Assembly: GCA_032622095.1 (NCBI GenBank)
Contig: CP136062.1
Coordinates: 225,138,578-225,202,577, forward strand
From: Siphonodentalium dalli
Lineage: Eukaryota; Mollusca; Scaphopoda; Gadilida; Siphonodentaliidae
Reading direction: 5' to 3'
DNA: 64,000 nt
Shown here piece by piece: positions 31,990 through 42,537 of the stretch. Each line of letters opens with the position of its first letter. The first letter of the stretch is position 1. The notes below the pieces were generated by a model. That model was not told the origin of the DNA. It ran no database searches and saw only the letters and a list, made by a program, of their open reading frames with translations. The translations under genes and the position numbers were made by a program.

Positions 31990-33380
31990 CTGTCATTTGC
32001 AGAATGAGGTCCCCAGAGGTGAATTTAGTGATGCTATCCTGCATAGCGGGCTAGCATCACCAAATTCACCTTCTGGGAACCTCATTCTTCTTAGGCCTCG
32101 ACTGCTATGGAAGACCTATGATCAGATTGAAATTCCCCAGTTGATGTTAGTGATGTTCACCTATTAGTCACCTCGATTATGCATTTTATCTTCTGCAAAT
32201 TAGGGGATATAGAAACATCCCAGAAGGGAAAAAGTAACTAAAAACATGTTAATTTGAGGATACAGATACTTCCCGGGAGATGAGGCCTGAGCAGAATGAG
32301 GTCCACTGCAAATGACCGACACACTATTTGCAGACTTTTCAGTGAACGATAAAAAGCTCCCAGCAGGCTATATTTTTATGAGGGGGCAGTTTTCAGAGAA
32401 ACAGAATATTATTTCTCTTCCTAAGTTCAGTTTAGAATTTGTCGGAATTGGAAGAGTTAACCTGTGAACATTGTCCATCAAGGTAAATGCGTTCTTGTAC
32501 CAAGAAAAGAATTAAGTGCTCGTCGACCCATAGGGGATTAGCGATAGCCATCCAAGCACCTGGTTGGTAACTTTTTGTTCGTATTATGTATTTTATCTTC
32601 TGCAAATTAGGGGAATATAGAAACTGAACAGAAGGGAAAAAGTAACTAAAACAATGTTAATTTTAGACATAGATACTTCCCAGAAGATGAGGGCTGAGCA
32701 GAATGAGGTCCCCAGAGGGTGAATTTGGTGATGCTAGCCTGCTGCCTGGGATAGCATCAATAAATTCACCCTCTGGGGACCTCATTCTGTGAATGATAGA
32801 CACAATATTTGCAGGCTTAATTGTCAGTTAATGATAAATAGAACCTGTTCTTTCGGTTCAGAAATTGTCGTGATTGTCCATCAAGGTCGATGCATTCTTG
32901 TACCGAGAAAAGAATTAAGTGCTCGTCAACCCATAAGGGACTAGTGATAGCCGTTTGAGCACCTGGCTGGTCACTTGTTCGAATGACATTGGATCCTTCC
33001 AATTTCTTCCCTATTTTATTCAGAGATGTCCTCTCATCCTTGCATAAAAGCGGGATGAGATTCAAGCCTGAATTTAGTATGTCTGACATTTGCAGAATGA
33101 GGTTCACAGAGGGTGTAATTAGTGGCGCTATCCCGCACAGTTGAAATATATAATATATAGGTATATAGAAATTTCCCAGAAGGGAAAAAGTAATTGAAAA
33201 CAATGTTAAGTTGAAATTAAAGATACTTCCCAGAAGATGAGGCCTGAGCAGAATGAGGTCCTCAGAGGGTGAATTTGGTGATGCTAGCCCACCGTGCGTG
33301 ATAGCATCACTAAATTCACCCTCTGGGGACCTCATTCTGCAAATGACAGGCACACTAAACTCAAGCTTGAATGCAGGATG
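31990..33380. repeat. Cluster of GAATGAGGTCCCC hairpin repeats
   Basis: Hairpin copies near 31998-32100, 32690-32800 and 33236-33345, with partial arms at 32290 and 33100. The sequence between them is also shared: TTATCTTCTGCAAATTAGGG, GGGAAAAAGTAACTAAAA and GCAGTTTT segments. The 178-codon minus-strand ORF (32817-33353) is composed of these repeats and is not a gene. Confidence 0.6.
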
Positions 33381-33384
33381 AGAT

Positions 33385-35035
33385 CAGGTCGCCTCGCATA
33401 TATATATATAAGAGAATGCATTGGCCTGACAAATTTTATATTATTTCTTATAATTTTTAAAGAATGTAAGAAAAAATGAAAAAAAAATGATAAAAAATTG
33501 TTAAAAAATGTAAGAAATAATGATAAAAAATGATAAAAAAATTTAAATAACGTAATAAAAATGATAAAAATTTATAAAGAATTTATTAAAAAATGTAAGA
33601 AAAAATTATTAAAAAATTATAAAATTGTTAAAGAATATAAGCAAAAATGATAAAAATTGTTATGGAATGTAAGAAAACATTATAAAACAAGGGGTATGCA
33701 TCTAAGATGCTTTTGTCGAGTTTTTTGGCAGTCGAACCAAACTTCTGCCAATAAGGTGCACAAAAAGAGAAAAAAAGTTGGACGGTGGTATATTATTGCA
33801 ATAGACCTATATACCAAATATCAATTGAATCCGTTAATATTTCATTGAGTTATCGCACTAACAGTGATAAAATTGTGATTAAAATAGACAAACTAAGACC
33901 CATAACTCTGGAAAAAAAATTCGGACAAACCAGGTTTTCGAACTCGTCAAAGATATTGTTGCAATAGACTCATATACCAAATATTGTTTAAATCGGTTAA
34001 TATTTCATCTAGTTATCGCGCTAACGGTGATAACATTGCTAAATATAAACAAACTAAGACCCATAACTCTGCGAAAAAAATTTGGACAAACCTGGTTTTC
34101 GAACTCATCCGAGATATTGTTGCAGGACACTCATACACCAAATATTGTTGAGATCGGTTAATATTTCATCGAGTTATCGCGCCAACGGTGATAACATTGC
34201 TAAAAATAGACAAACTAAGACCCATAACTCCGCGAAAACAACTCGGACAAACCTGGTTTTCGAATTCGTCCGAGAGATTGTTGCAGGAGACTCATATACC
34301 AAATATTGTTGAAATCGGTTAATATTTCATCGAGTTATCGCGCTAACTGTGATAAAATTGCTAAAAATAGACAAACTAAGACCCATAACTCCGGGAAAAA
34401 AATTTGGACAAACCTGGTTTTCGAACTCGTCCGAGATATTGTTGCAGGAGACTCATATACCATATATTGTTGAAATTGGTTAATATTTCATCGAGTTATC
34501 GCGCTAACGGTGATAAAATTGCTAAAAATAGACAAACTAAGACCCATAACTCCGCGAAAAACAATTTGACAAACCTGGTTTTCGAACTCGTCCGAGATAT
34601 TGTTGCAGGAGACTCATATACCAAATATTGTTGAAATTGGTTAATATTTGCGTGAGTTATCGCGCTATCGGTGAAAAACTTTACTAAAAACAATCTAAGA
34701 TGGATAACTCTTGTAAAAAAGTTCGGACGTGACCCATTTTCTACAGGCAGTAAATAGTCATTGGGAGCAACTGGCATACCAAAATTTTCATAAATGTCAA
34801 AGTTATAAGGCATTCTTTAGGTCCTCCCGCCCGCCGCCCGCCCGCCAACCATCCCTCGCCAAACCATAAGTCGAGTTTTTGAAAAACTCGACTAAAAATG
34901 ATAACAATTGTTAAAGAATGTAAGAAAAAATGATAAAAATTGTTAGGCCAATGCATTCTATAAAATATGCGAGGTCAGCGATGAGACCAATGGTCAACTC
35001 GCATATATAAGAGAATGCATTGGCACAGGATCTTT
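33385..35035. mobile_element. Hairpin MITE enlarged by an internal insertion
   Basis: Left remnant TCGCATATATATATATAAGAGAATGCATTGGCC (33390) and right hairpin GCCAATGCATTCT...GAATGCATTGGCACAGG (34945-35030) are the two inner hairpins of the CCAATGCATTCTC families. Instead of about 80-250 bp they are 1.5 kb apart, with a 161-bp tandem array (33735-34870) and TAAAAAATGTAAGAAA runs between. Confidence 0.55.
33735..34870. repeat. 161-bp tandem repeat, about six units
   Basis: AAGACCCATAACTC recurs at 33895, 34056, 34217, 34378 and 34539, with a diverged unit at about 34697. Units include GGACAAACCTGGTTTTCGAA, GAGATATTGTTGCAGGAG and TTATCGCGCTAACGG. It is followed by CCCGCCCGCCAACCATCC and TCGAGTTTTTGAAAAACTCGA. 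ORFs here (about 60-76 aa, repeating) track the array. Confidence 0.85.
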
Positions 35036-35044
35036 AATGTTTGA

Positions 35045-35297
35045 TTCTGAACTAAGCCAAGCCCGTAGTGGACATGTACCCATTATTCTGTTGAAATAGG
35101 CCCATAGCGAGCTTATTTTTTATTTATTTTTTTATTTATTTATTTAATTTTTTTTTTTTAATCAAAATTTTCAAAAAATAATGCCATTATAACATCGGCC
35201 ACCAAGTCACACCCCAAATTTGGTTGAAATCGGTCTAGGGGTCTGGGAGATAAATCCAATCAGACGGACAGACAGATCCTACTCTTTTATATATTTA
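35045..35297. repeat. Possible Helitron 5' end fragment (inverted), second copy
   Basis: CCCAAATTTGGTTGAAATCGG, GACGGACAGACAGATCCTAC and TTTATATATTTATAGATTA, parallel to 27995-28235. Low-complexity ATTTATTT precedes it. Confidence 0.4.
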
Positions 35298-35514
35298 TAG
35301 ATTATGAACAAAACATGCATGAACAAATACTTTATAATATGTATTATAAGCAAAGTCTGAGTTTCAGAAGATGCATAATAAATTATTAGTAAGGTTATGT
35401 GTTTTTGAACCCACTGTTTGTTTTTATTCTTCGGCTACCTTTTTAACCACCATTGTTATATCATGTTTTTGAAAGTTTATCAAGGTAGTCCAAACTTGCA
35501 TCAATTTTCTCTTA

Positions 35515-36491
35515 GGGTGCATTTACAATGCTATAGAAATGTATACAGATCTGTATGAAGTCACGTGTCGCGCATTACTGTGATCACAACATGATTACTA
35601 ACAGTGAACGCGCGCTGATAAGTACTCTGGTAATTGACAATTCACTGCGAGTCGTGTCAGTTTAGGCCAGACATAAAAATGTATCAACTATCAGCAGATA
35701 ACAGCGATTTGGTATGTGCCGCATGTATTTAAAGTGTATCCTTATACCACTTGATAATGGTTCGAAGAAAGAATGAAAATCATGCAGTTACCCTACAACA
35801 CCCTTTATTTGACCAAATGTAGTAAAATTTTCAACTGATGACAATTCCAATGACAATGTTAACCAATGTAGGACAATATTGTTTTCTTAAATTACATGCA
35901 GTTTTTATATATAGCTGTTAGACAATAAATATGATGATGATGACTGGCCACGGGGAGGGACCAGGACACAATCTTTCCAAGTGTTGGACATTTCCAACAT
36001 TACATCCGCCCATATGATAAGGTTGGAAAATTTCCAGCTGATGGCCATTCCAGTCCAAAATTTTGATAAAAAGTAGGAAATTATGCAAATATTGGTCCGA
36101 AAACAATACCCCCCCCCCCCCCAAATAAAATGTTTGAAAATCAAACTACAAGATCATTTTTAATCTATTGTTGGGTTGGAAATTACAACTAATGTTGTGC
36201 AGGTATGAAATATCCAACCGTTGAACAAGTTGCCACGTCCCTATCCGTGTTCAATATTCGAAATACACGGGTTGAAATGACAACGATAACATTCGCCAAG
36301 CCCGAGTAACAATTAATCAAAACTGATTTGCCTGTGGCAATGCTTCGGCGTTGACCGTGACGTGTAGCGGTCACGATTTTTGCTCACACGAACTAATACG
36401 GTTTTCTTTCTGTGTGCATTTCTATATCAACCCGTTTACACTAGTCTGCGTGTAGATCTGTGTACATTTCTATAGCAATGTAAATGCACCC
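35515..36491. mobile_element. Non-autonomous element with ~38-bp inverted ends
   Basis: Ends GGGTGCATTTACAATGCTAT and the inverse of ATAGCAATGTAAATGCACCC, continuing to AGATCTG. Flanks TTA and TCA could be an imperfect 3-bp duplication (Harbinger type). The interior contains C-run CCCCCCCCC near 36110 and no credible ORF. Confidence 0.65.
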
Positions 36492-36544
36492 TCAGTCTTT
36501 CTTTTGCCAAGTCGTGGATATAAAATCAGTATTGTTAAGTGCTT

Positions 36545-36712
36545 TAAAATAGAATAATATATAAAATTTAATTGTTAGATCTTTTAATATAGACCAGATT
36601 GTATAAATATATCTATATACATATTGTTTTTAATTTTTAAAAATAGAATAATATATTAAATTTAGTTGTTAGATCTTTTAATATAGACCAGATTGTATAA
36701 ATATATCTACAT
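36545..36712. repeat. 94-bp direct duplication next to the CTLD1 donor
   Basis: TTGTTAGATCTTTTAATATAG with ACCAGATTGTATAAATATATCT occurs twice (AGATC at 36577 and 36671), the second copy ending at the donor of exon 36715-36880. Only one copy carries the exon border. Confidence 0.75.
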
Positions 36713-36714
36713 AC

Positions 36715-36880
36715 TCGCTTGAAGTGTTGAGTCTACCAAGTAATCTGTCACTGAAGAGGTAAGCCAGTTGTCCACCAGATATCTTACATGTTGCCAGAGC
36801 GGCTTCCATGTCTAGTTCCTCATAATTCATCCAATAACATCGATCTGTGTCAGGGTTATACCAGAAATGTTCACAAAACA
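36715..36880 (-). CDS. Exon: C-type lectin-like domain 1, N-terminal half
   Basis: 166-nt phase 1-2 exon. It encodes the first half of a long-form CTLD: FCEHFWYN, then DRCYWMNYEE (extra N-terminal disulfide pair), then AALATCKISGGQLAYLF (helix with the first canonical Cys and the GGxLA motif) and LGRLNTSSE. One NxT sequon (NTS) is present. The acceptor is tgtttttcag and the donor GA|gtatgt. Joining to 26191-26447 restores GAG (Glu) and gives continuous CTLD sequence, a phase match used nowhere else but in the other two CTLDs. A 94-bp direct duplication of intron sequence begins immediately after the donor. Confidence 0.85.
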
Positions 36881-37034
36881 CTGAAAAACATGCAAGGCCA
36901 AATAAAAAATATTATTTGAGTCTCAGACACTAGTACACTGGCACAGTAAAATAAATGGCGGGCATTGGACATTTAATTAAATTTTTCATATTATGACCGA
37001 AAAAAATAAATATATATATCTATATATAAGATAA

Positions 37035-37325
37035 TAAATATTAATCGAAAACCTCTGTCTGGAAACGCTTCTATCAAATAATATTGATTTTATTACAAAT
37101 TTTCGGGTATAATATACATACAATCAATTTGGGACATTTTACGAATCCCGTTCGTTCGGCGCATAGCGTACAGCATAACTTTATCTAAAAATTATAAAAA
37201 TAGTAACAAACTAATGTCCCACTTGATTATCACATTATATAAAAAAATATTGACATAAAATAAATATTAATTGATAGAAGCATTTCCAGACAGGTGTCTT
37301 CGACTCATATTCATTATTTTAGTAG
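37035..37325. mobile_element. MITE with TCGAAGACACCTGTCTGGAAA ends
   Basis: Left ATCGAAAACCTCTGTCTGGAAACG and right inverse CAGACAGGTGTCTTCGA, followed by GCTTCTATCAATTAATATT in both arms. A second copy is at about 55870-56285 inside the LINE insert. No coding capacity; the target duplication was not resolved. Confidence 0.65.
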
Positions 37326-37493
37326 CTGGGGCTCCCAGCATCACTCGGGTAAAGAATGAGCCAATTATTAGCACCCCTTCAAGTCTTTTAAATTAATTAT
37401 TAGTCACCTCAGGTAAATATCACATACTGCATGACACTCTCCAGATAAAGTTACCTCTATCTATTAAGTTAGTAATTATTAGTGCCTATTTAA

Positions 37494-37575
37494 CCCTTTC
37501 AAGATGGGAGCTGCGCTGGTGCAAGATCAAGGTAAATATTGTTAGGCCAATGCATTCTCTTATATATGCAATGGA
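37494..37575. mobile_element. piggyBac-type MITE fragment
   Basis: TTAA (37490-37493) then CCCTTTCAAGATGGGAGCTG and ATTGTTAGGCCAATGCATTC; stops at TATATATGCAATGG. Only the left end is left. Confidence 0.5.
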
Positions 37576-38172
37576 ACGTCTCAGAAAGAGCCCATAGAGT
37601 AATAGAATATAGCTGCCTCTTTCAAATGATATATAATATGGCATATATTTTATTTTACGTGATCTGGAGGTTCGAAAATTAAGTGGGCCTTTAAGTCATC
37701 TGAGGTCAAAGAAGATATTCCCCTGGTCAGGTGACCCCTGTGTGCCAATGTTCCTACATATCGTCTAAACTGATTCTAAATGCTCTTAATTTATTGCTCA
37801 TATATAATCTAAATTCCCTTACATAATTAATTATGAATGCCCTTTTAATGTTAAGGTCACATATACCATGACATTACTCAGGTCAATTGATCTCTGTGTA
37901 AAAATTTTCAGCTCCGAGGGTCCAGCCATATTGGTCGCATATAGCCAAATTATATAAAAATTTATAATCAGTGCCCTTTTAAGACATCTAATGTCAACGG
38001 CGCCTATTCCACAATGCTTCCTAGGTTAATTGACATATGTGTAAACATTTTCAGCTCTGATGGTCTAGCCAGTTGGTCGCCTACAGCCAAAATATATACA
38101 AATTAATTAATAATCCCCTTTTAAGACATCTGAGCTCAACGGGACTTATCTAATAACATTCCCAGCACCAAA

Positions 38173-38865
38173 CAAGAGGTGTGCACTCGCGTGCTAGCAT
38201 ACCCCCACCGTGGCAAATTCAACCCGCATTATCCGTAAACCCAACAAAAAAGATTTTTAACTTTAAAGAAAGATTTGGATTATTAATATCGATATGGTGT
38301 CGCAAGAAACTTGTACAGAAAAAAATATTCAAATTGGTTCATATTTGTTCGAACGATTGCAGAAACCCAAAAAAGGGTAGAAAATGAAATGCAACCTCAA
38401 CATCTAAGATGGCTTTTGTCGAGTGTGACAGCATCCACACAAAACAAATCCCAAAATTTTCTAAGTCAAAATAAGTCGAAAATGAAGTGTAATGTTAGGA
38501 AAAACAGTCCGCATCATGTAGAGAGGGTGTTGTGAGAAGCATGTATACCAAAAATTATTGAAATCGGTTCATATTTGTTAAAGTTATTAAGTTGGACAGA
38601 ATTTTCTAAGTCAAAATAATTTGAAAAGTAAGGCGTAACTTAAAAAAAGAAAGTCGGACCGCACCGCAATTAGCATCATACAGAGAGGCAGTCCTAAGGA
38701 GATTGCATACAAAAAAATTATTGAAATCGGTTCATAGTTGTTCGAGTTATGAGGTCAGACGGACAGACAGACGGACAGACGGACACACGGAGGGAGAAAG
38801 TGTGACGGACAGACGCAGTCAATCCAGTATACCCCCCATTTTCTTCGAAAGTGGGGGTATAATTA
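38173..38865. repeat. Dispersed repeat ending in TACCCCCC...GGGGGTATAA
   Basis: Starts GAGGTGTGCACTCGCGTGC and ATACCCCCACCGTGGCAAATTC; internal units ATTGAAATCGGTTCATA; tail GACGGACAGACAGACGGACAG and GTATACCCCCCATTTTC...GTGGGGGTATAA. The tail matches that of the 22.27-23.04 kb element. Non-coding. Confidence 0.6.
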
Positions 38866-39032
38866 CTGCTATATAAAAATTTCAGCTCCCAGGGACCATC
38901 TATTTGGTCGCCTATATATAGCCCAGACAAACAAACAGATTGAGTTTATTAATTTTAATTAGACTTGGAGGAAATAAAATAGGTGCTGGTTGTAAATTAT
39001 ATTTTTTTTCTACTGCAGTGATTTTATAAAAA

Positions 39033-39151
39033 GGATCTACAATGAGTCCCCAGTTTACAGCGAAATTTACAAAATGATTCCAGTAAATAAGGTAATTTAC
39101 TGGACAAGTTTTGTAAATTTTGCTATGAACTGGGGATGAGTTGTAGATTCT
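39033..39151. mobile_element. Palindromic MITE (ATCTACAAYGAGTCCCCAG)
   Basis: GGATCTACAATGAGTCCCCAG, CAGCGAAATTTACAAAATG on the left and the inverse CAAGTTTTGTAAATTTTGC, CTGGGGATGAGTTGTAGAT on the right. A second, longer copy is at 55358-55516. Target duplication not resolved. Confidence 0.7.
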
Positions 39152-39320
39152 ATATATTACGATCCAAAATCTACATAAAATGAACTTAAATCAATAAATG
39201 GAAAATGAAATTAAAAGCGCCTTCTATAAGACTTGCGATTTTGTTTCATGTAACTATGTGTTATTGTTTGTCCACGTAAAGAAATAGTCGCAGATAAATA
39301 AGACTCTTTGACATGTTTAA

Positions 39321-39692
39321 CCCTTTACCCAACAGAACAGCCCTGTGCCAATGCATTCTCTTATATATGCGAGTCGACCATAGGTCGCCTCGCATATATA
39401 AGAGAATGCATTGGCTTAACACATTAAAAATTATAAAATTGTTAAAGAATGTAAGAAAAAATGGTAAAAAGAGATTTTTTTTAGGCCAATGCATTCTCTT
39501 ATATATGCGAGGCGACCTATGGTCGACTCGCATATATAAGAGAATGCATTGGCACAGGGCATAACTGTAACTATCACAATGTGGTCAAGGAGCCGGTTCC
39601 AATGATATCCATATTTGTATGGTTCTATTGAGACAGACCAAATATATTTTAGGCTGTTGAAGCTTTATTTGGCCGGTTTTGACCGGTTTGTT
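39321..39692. mobile_element. piggyBac-like MITE, copy 3 (inverted)
   Basis: TTAA at 39317-39320 and 39693-39696; ends CCCTTTACCCAACA / TGTTGGGTAAAGGG. Opposite orientation to copies 1 and 2. Both hairpins intact. Confidence 0.82.
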
Positions 39693-39718
39693 GGGTAAAG
39701 GGTTAATGAAATATTTGT

Positions 39719-39960
39719 TCAAACTAAATCATCAATAGTTGCAAACATTGATTTACCATACATAGTATATGGAATGTAATTAGACGACAAGCCAGAAGTC
39801 AAGGTCACGTTTGCACAACAATAATACATTTGGGTACACCTGGCAATATTTTCTGTCATACAATGACCATTGGACATCATTATTCTAGAATGAAAGGCAG
39901 TGCTCATAAACTGCTGAAGAGTGTCACATTTCAAGTTCTTTAATTCTAATATCTAACAGC
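39719..39960 (-). CDS. Unrecognised cysteine-bearing minus-strand ORF, possible extra exon
   Basis: An open frame lies inside the EGF-A to CTLD1 intron. It reads KCDTLQQFMSTAFHSR, NGHCMTENIARCTQMYYCC, then ANVTLTSGLSSNYIPY and a stop after FATIDDLV. Five cysteines, a CC pair, one sequon and balanced composition look like extracellular coding sequence rather than the AT-rich junk around it. A donor ATGTATG|gtaaat and an acceptor attag|AATTAAAG would make a phase 1-1 exon that fits between EGF-A and CTLD1, but the polypyrimidine tract is poor. I do not recognise the domain. It could also be a relic of another gene or transposon. A TTAA MITE lies 22 bp beyond the stop. Confidence 0.35.
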
Positions 39961-40455
39961 TAGTGTATCCACTTGATGGCAATCGTTTGATAATGAAAGT
40001 GTCAATTTTTTACCCCAAATTTCTATTTTTTATTCCAAATGGAGATGGAAGCTAATTAAAAAGCACTGTATAGATCGACAGTGCGGATGAAGTTAAGCAA
40101 CATACAAAAATATTGCCGTTCTTGGACACGCAGATTTCCTACTTCGAAATTTCATAACATGAATACCCAAATTTATTTTGTAACGGGAGCTTTGATTGAA
40201 TGAGAATAAGCAACATGTTGTTTTATCTCGGCGAAAATAGCAATGACAACTAACAGAGCTAGACTATCTGGGGACTATTTGAACCACGTTAAAATAGTGA
40301 TGATAACTAACACAGCTAGACTATCTGGTGACTATTTGAACCACCTTATGAAAAATTACATTGATGGCCCCGCTAATTCTGACTTTTCCATAATGCTTTT
40401 TGTATATGGTCAGATATGAAATCTCGTCGTATTTTGCATAAATGAATAGTGACTT

Positions 40456-40920
40456 ATATGTGACCCGCCATATCAAATCCAATCGTAAGTCGGGATTTTT
40501 TTACCCTGTGCCAATGCATTCTCTTATATATGCGAGTCGACCATAGGTCGCCTCGCATATATAAGAGAATGCATTGGCCTAACAATTTTTTACAATTTTA
40601 ATAATTTTTTCTTGTATTCTTTAACAATTTTATAATTTCACCCATACAGAGCCCCAGACAAACATGAGCAGACAACACTCTTCTATATGCTTCTATATAT
40701 GTGTGGGGCTCCCTGCAGGGTAATGGATGTTTTTTATTTTATGTCCTAAAAATTGTAAGAAACATTTATTTTTAAAAAATGATAAAAAATTGTTAGGCCA
40801 ATGCATTCTCTTATATATGCGAGGCGACCTATGGTCGACTCGCATATATAAGAGAATGCATTGGCACAGGGTAAAAAAATCCCGACTTACGACTGGATTT
40901 GATATGGCGGGTCACATATG
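40456..40920. mobile_element. Hairpin MITE, TGTGACCCGCC family
   Basis: Inverted ends ATATGTGACCCGCCATATC and AAATCCARTCGTAAGTCGGG run into TTTTTTTACCCTGTG and then the 69-bp CCAATGCATTCTC hairpin on both sides, giving inverted arms of well over 100 bp. The centre holds a GCTCCCTGCAGGG...GAGCCCCAGAC palindrome. It shares hairpins with the piggyBac-like MITE but not its outer ends. Related copy: 11447-11850. Confidence 0.75.
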
Positions 40921-41721
40921 TACATGAATTGATCTGTCTTTAAAGACATATTATGGACTTGTTCGGGCGTGTGAAATTGATAAGTTAATGCTCAAGCGCT
41001 ATGCCAACCTGGGGAATGTAACATTCTACTAACATCGCCGAATATTACAATGAAATCGACCATACCACTCCATAAAAAACATCATCTGAACTACGCCCAA
41101 TTGTAAATATTTACATCTCGATTCGGGACGCAACTATCAACGATAATCTAACACAAATATTTTCGCCATCGAGAGTCATTGCATTTAATTAATATACAAG
41201 AATGACAGTGTGTATCGTCAATTTGGACTAATATTGGCAACAAATAACTACTTTGAGCAAGATTATTCTAAATTTATATTTTATCACCCTACCTGAATGT
41301 TTCACATCACTTTAACCTGTGACATAATGCATACCTATATGTTCATATAATATTATGTTTTTTAAAGTTGTGTTTGTGTTGTTTTAATTATGTTTTTATT
41401 CGTAGTAACAAATAAATTGTAAAAAAAATATATTAGTCATCAATTGTGAACCACCCAGAAAATGTGGATTTAATTTGGCCAAAGTTTTTTTTTTAATTTG
41501 GCCAATAAAATTTTCATTTGGACAAAAGTATTTTTGGTCCAGCGTTACCACTGATGCATGGTTAAATTCATGGCAATAGCTCAAGCTTGACTTTGTCAAT
41601 TTGATCTAAAGATTTAATATAAGGACAGCAGGTTTAAAATCAAACTGAATCAGACAAAAGATTTTTAATATCATCCCATCATATCTATTCGCAACACCTT
41701 ATGACTGAAAATGATACCTAC

Positions 41722-41835
41722 TTGTCTGGCAGTGACTCCCTCCCCAACCATAGATACAGTCACATGTATAACTCATGAATATGTCTATGCATCGGCCACC
41801 ATTCAAACAAGGATTGCTGTCACATGGTCTCGTAT
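41722..41835 (-). CDS. Exon: EGF-like domain A
   Basis: 114-nt phase 1-1 exon encoding one EGF-like module. Cysteine spacing is C-x4-C-x5-C-x8-C-x1-C-x8-C, with CDSNPC, CLNGGRC and [10 protein letters not shown] visible and the usual Gly residues in the second half. There is no clear D-x-D/N-E calcium-binding lead-in, so a non-calcium EGF is more likely. The acceptor reads ctccacag before ATACGAG and the donor is A|gtaggt; a second GT 5 nt further on would break the phase chain. It is the most upstream exon found. A TTAA-flanked MITE begins 27 bp upstream of its acceptor. Length and cysteine spacing are identical to EGF-B (3591-3704), which suggests duplication of one exon. Confidence 0.85.
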
Positions 41836-41866
41836 CTGTGGAGTAAAAGAAAGTGATAATTATTAA

Positions 41867-42100
41867 CCCTTTTAAAGGCAGTATATGCGTTGGTGCAGCA
41901 TTAAAGATCCTGTGCCAGTACATTCTCTTATATAGAGAGCCTCGCATATATAAGAGAATGCACTGGCTTACAAGGTCAAGATAAATATTGTTAGGCCAAT
42001 GTAACCACTTATATATGCGAGGCGCCATATGGTAGACAAGCATATATACAAGAATTGATTGGCACAGGGTTTTCGCAAAATTTCAGGAAGCTTATGTTGG
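41867..42100. mobile_element. piggyBac-type MITE next to the EGF-A acceptor
   Basis: TTAA (41863-41866) then CCCTTTTAAAGGCAGTATATGCGTTGGTGC; carries TATATAAGAGAATGCACTGGC hairpin parts and CACAGGGTTTTCGCAAAATTTCAGGAAGC, the 3' text also at 53.84 kb. The right TTAA is missing. The left edge is 27-31 bp upstream of the EGF-A acceptor. Confidence 0.6.
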
Positions 42101-42537
42101 TATTTTTATCTATTATATTGTTTCTGAAAGGATTTTTATTATCTTCATTTAGTTTATTTTTTTTTATTTATTATCTATTCTATTGTTTTTCTTAAGTTTT
42201 GGTTTTCTCAACCGTCTTATATTATGGATTTTCAATTTGGCCAAAATTTCTGAAAAGTTGACCAAAAAGAACCCTGGAGAGGCCATTCTAGCATGGATAT
42301 AGTGTGTCTGACATTTGCAGAATGAGATGATCTTCACCCATTTGTCACCTCGATTATGAAATTTATCTTCTGCAAATTAAGGGATATAGAAACAGAACAG
42401 AAGGGAAAAAGTAACTAAAAACAATGTTAATTTGAGACTATAAATACTTGCCAGAAAATGAAGCCTAAGCAGAATAAGGTCCCCAGAGGGTGAATTTGGT
42501 GATGCTGTGTGGGTTTGCATCACGAAATTCACCCAGT

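Larger units (their letters stand above)
3591..41835 (-). other. Predicted partial gene: EGF / C-type lectin-like domain mosaic protein, 8 exons found
   Basis: Gene span assembled by eye from eight minus-strand exons with GT/AG borders. Exon phases in transcription order are 1-1, 1-2, 2-1, 1-2, 2-1, 1-2, 2-1, 1-1; every junction is compatible and the total is 1446 nt (482 codons) with no stop. Domain order is EGF, CTLD, CTLD, CTLD, EGF. Introns are 4841, 10267, 1260, 943, 10355, 8664 and 469 bp and are packed with transposons. By family knowledge such proteins are extracellular, disulfide-rich recognition or adhesion molecules. The ends were not found: no start methionine with signal peptide, membrane segment, stop codon or polyA site could be assigned. 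Further exons may hide in the long introns. Two neighbouring genes are possible in principle, but the unbroken phase chain argues for one. Confidence 0.8.

Noticed and set aside
32817-33353. 178-codon minus-strand ORF
   Set aside because: Made of GAATGAGGTCCCC hairpin repeats that recur in other frames in the window.
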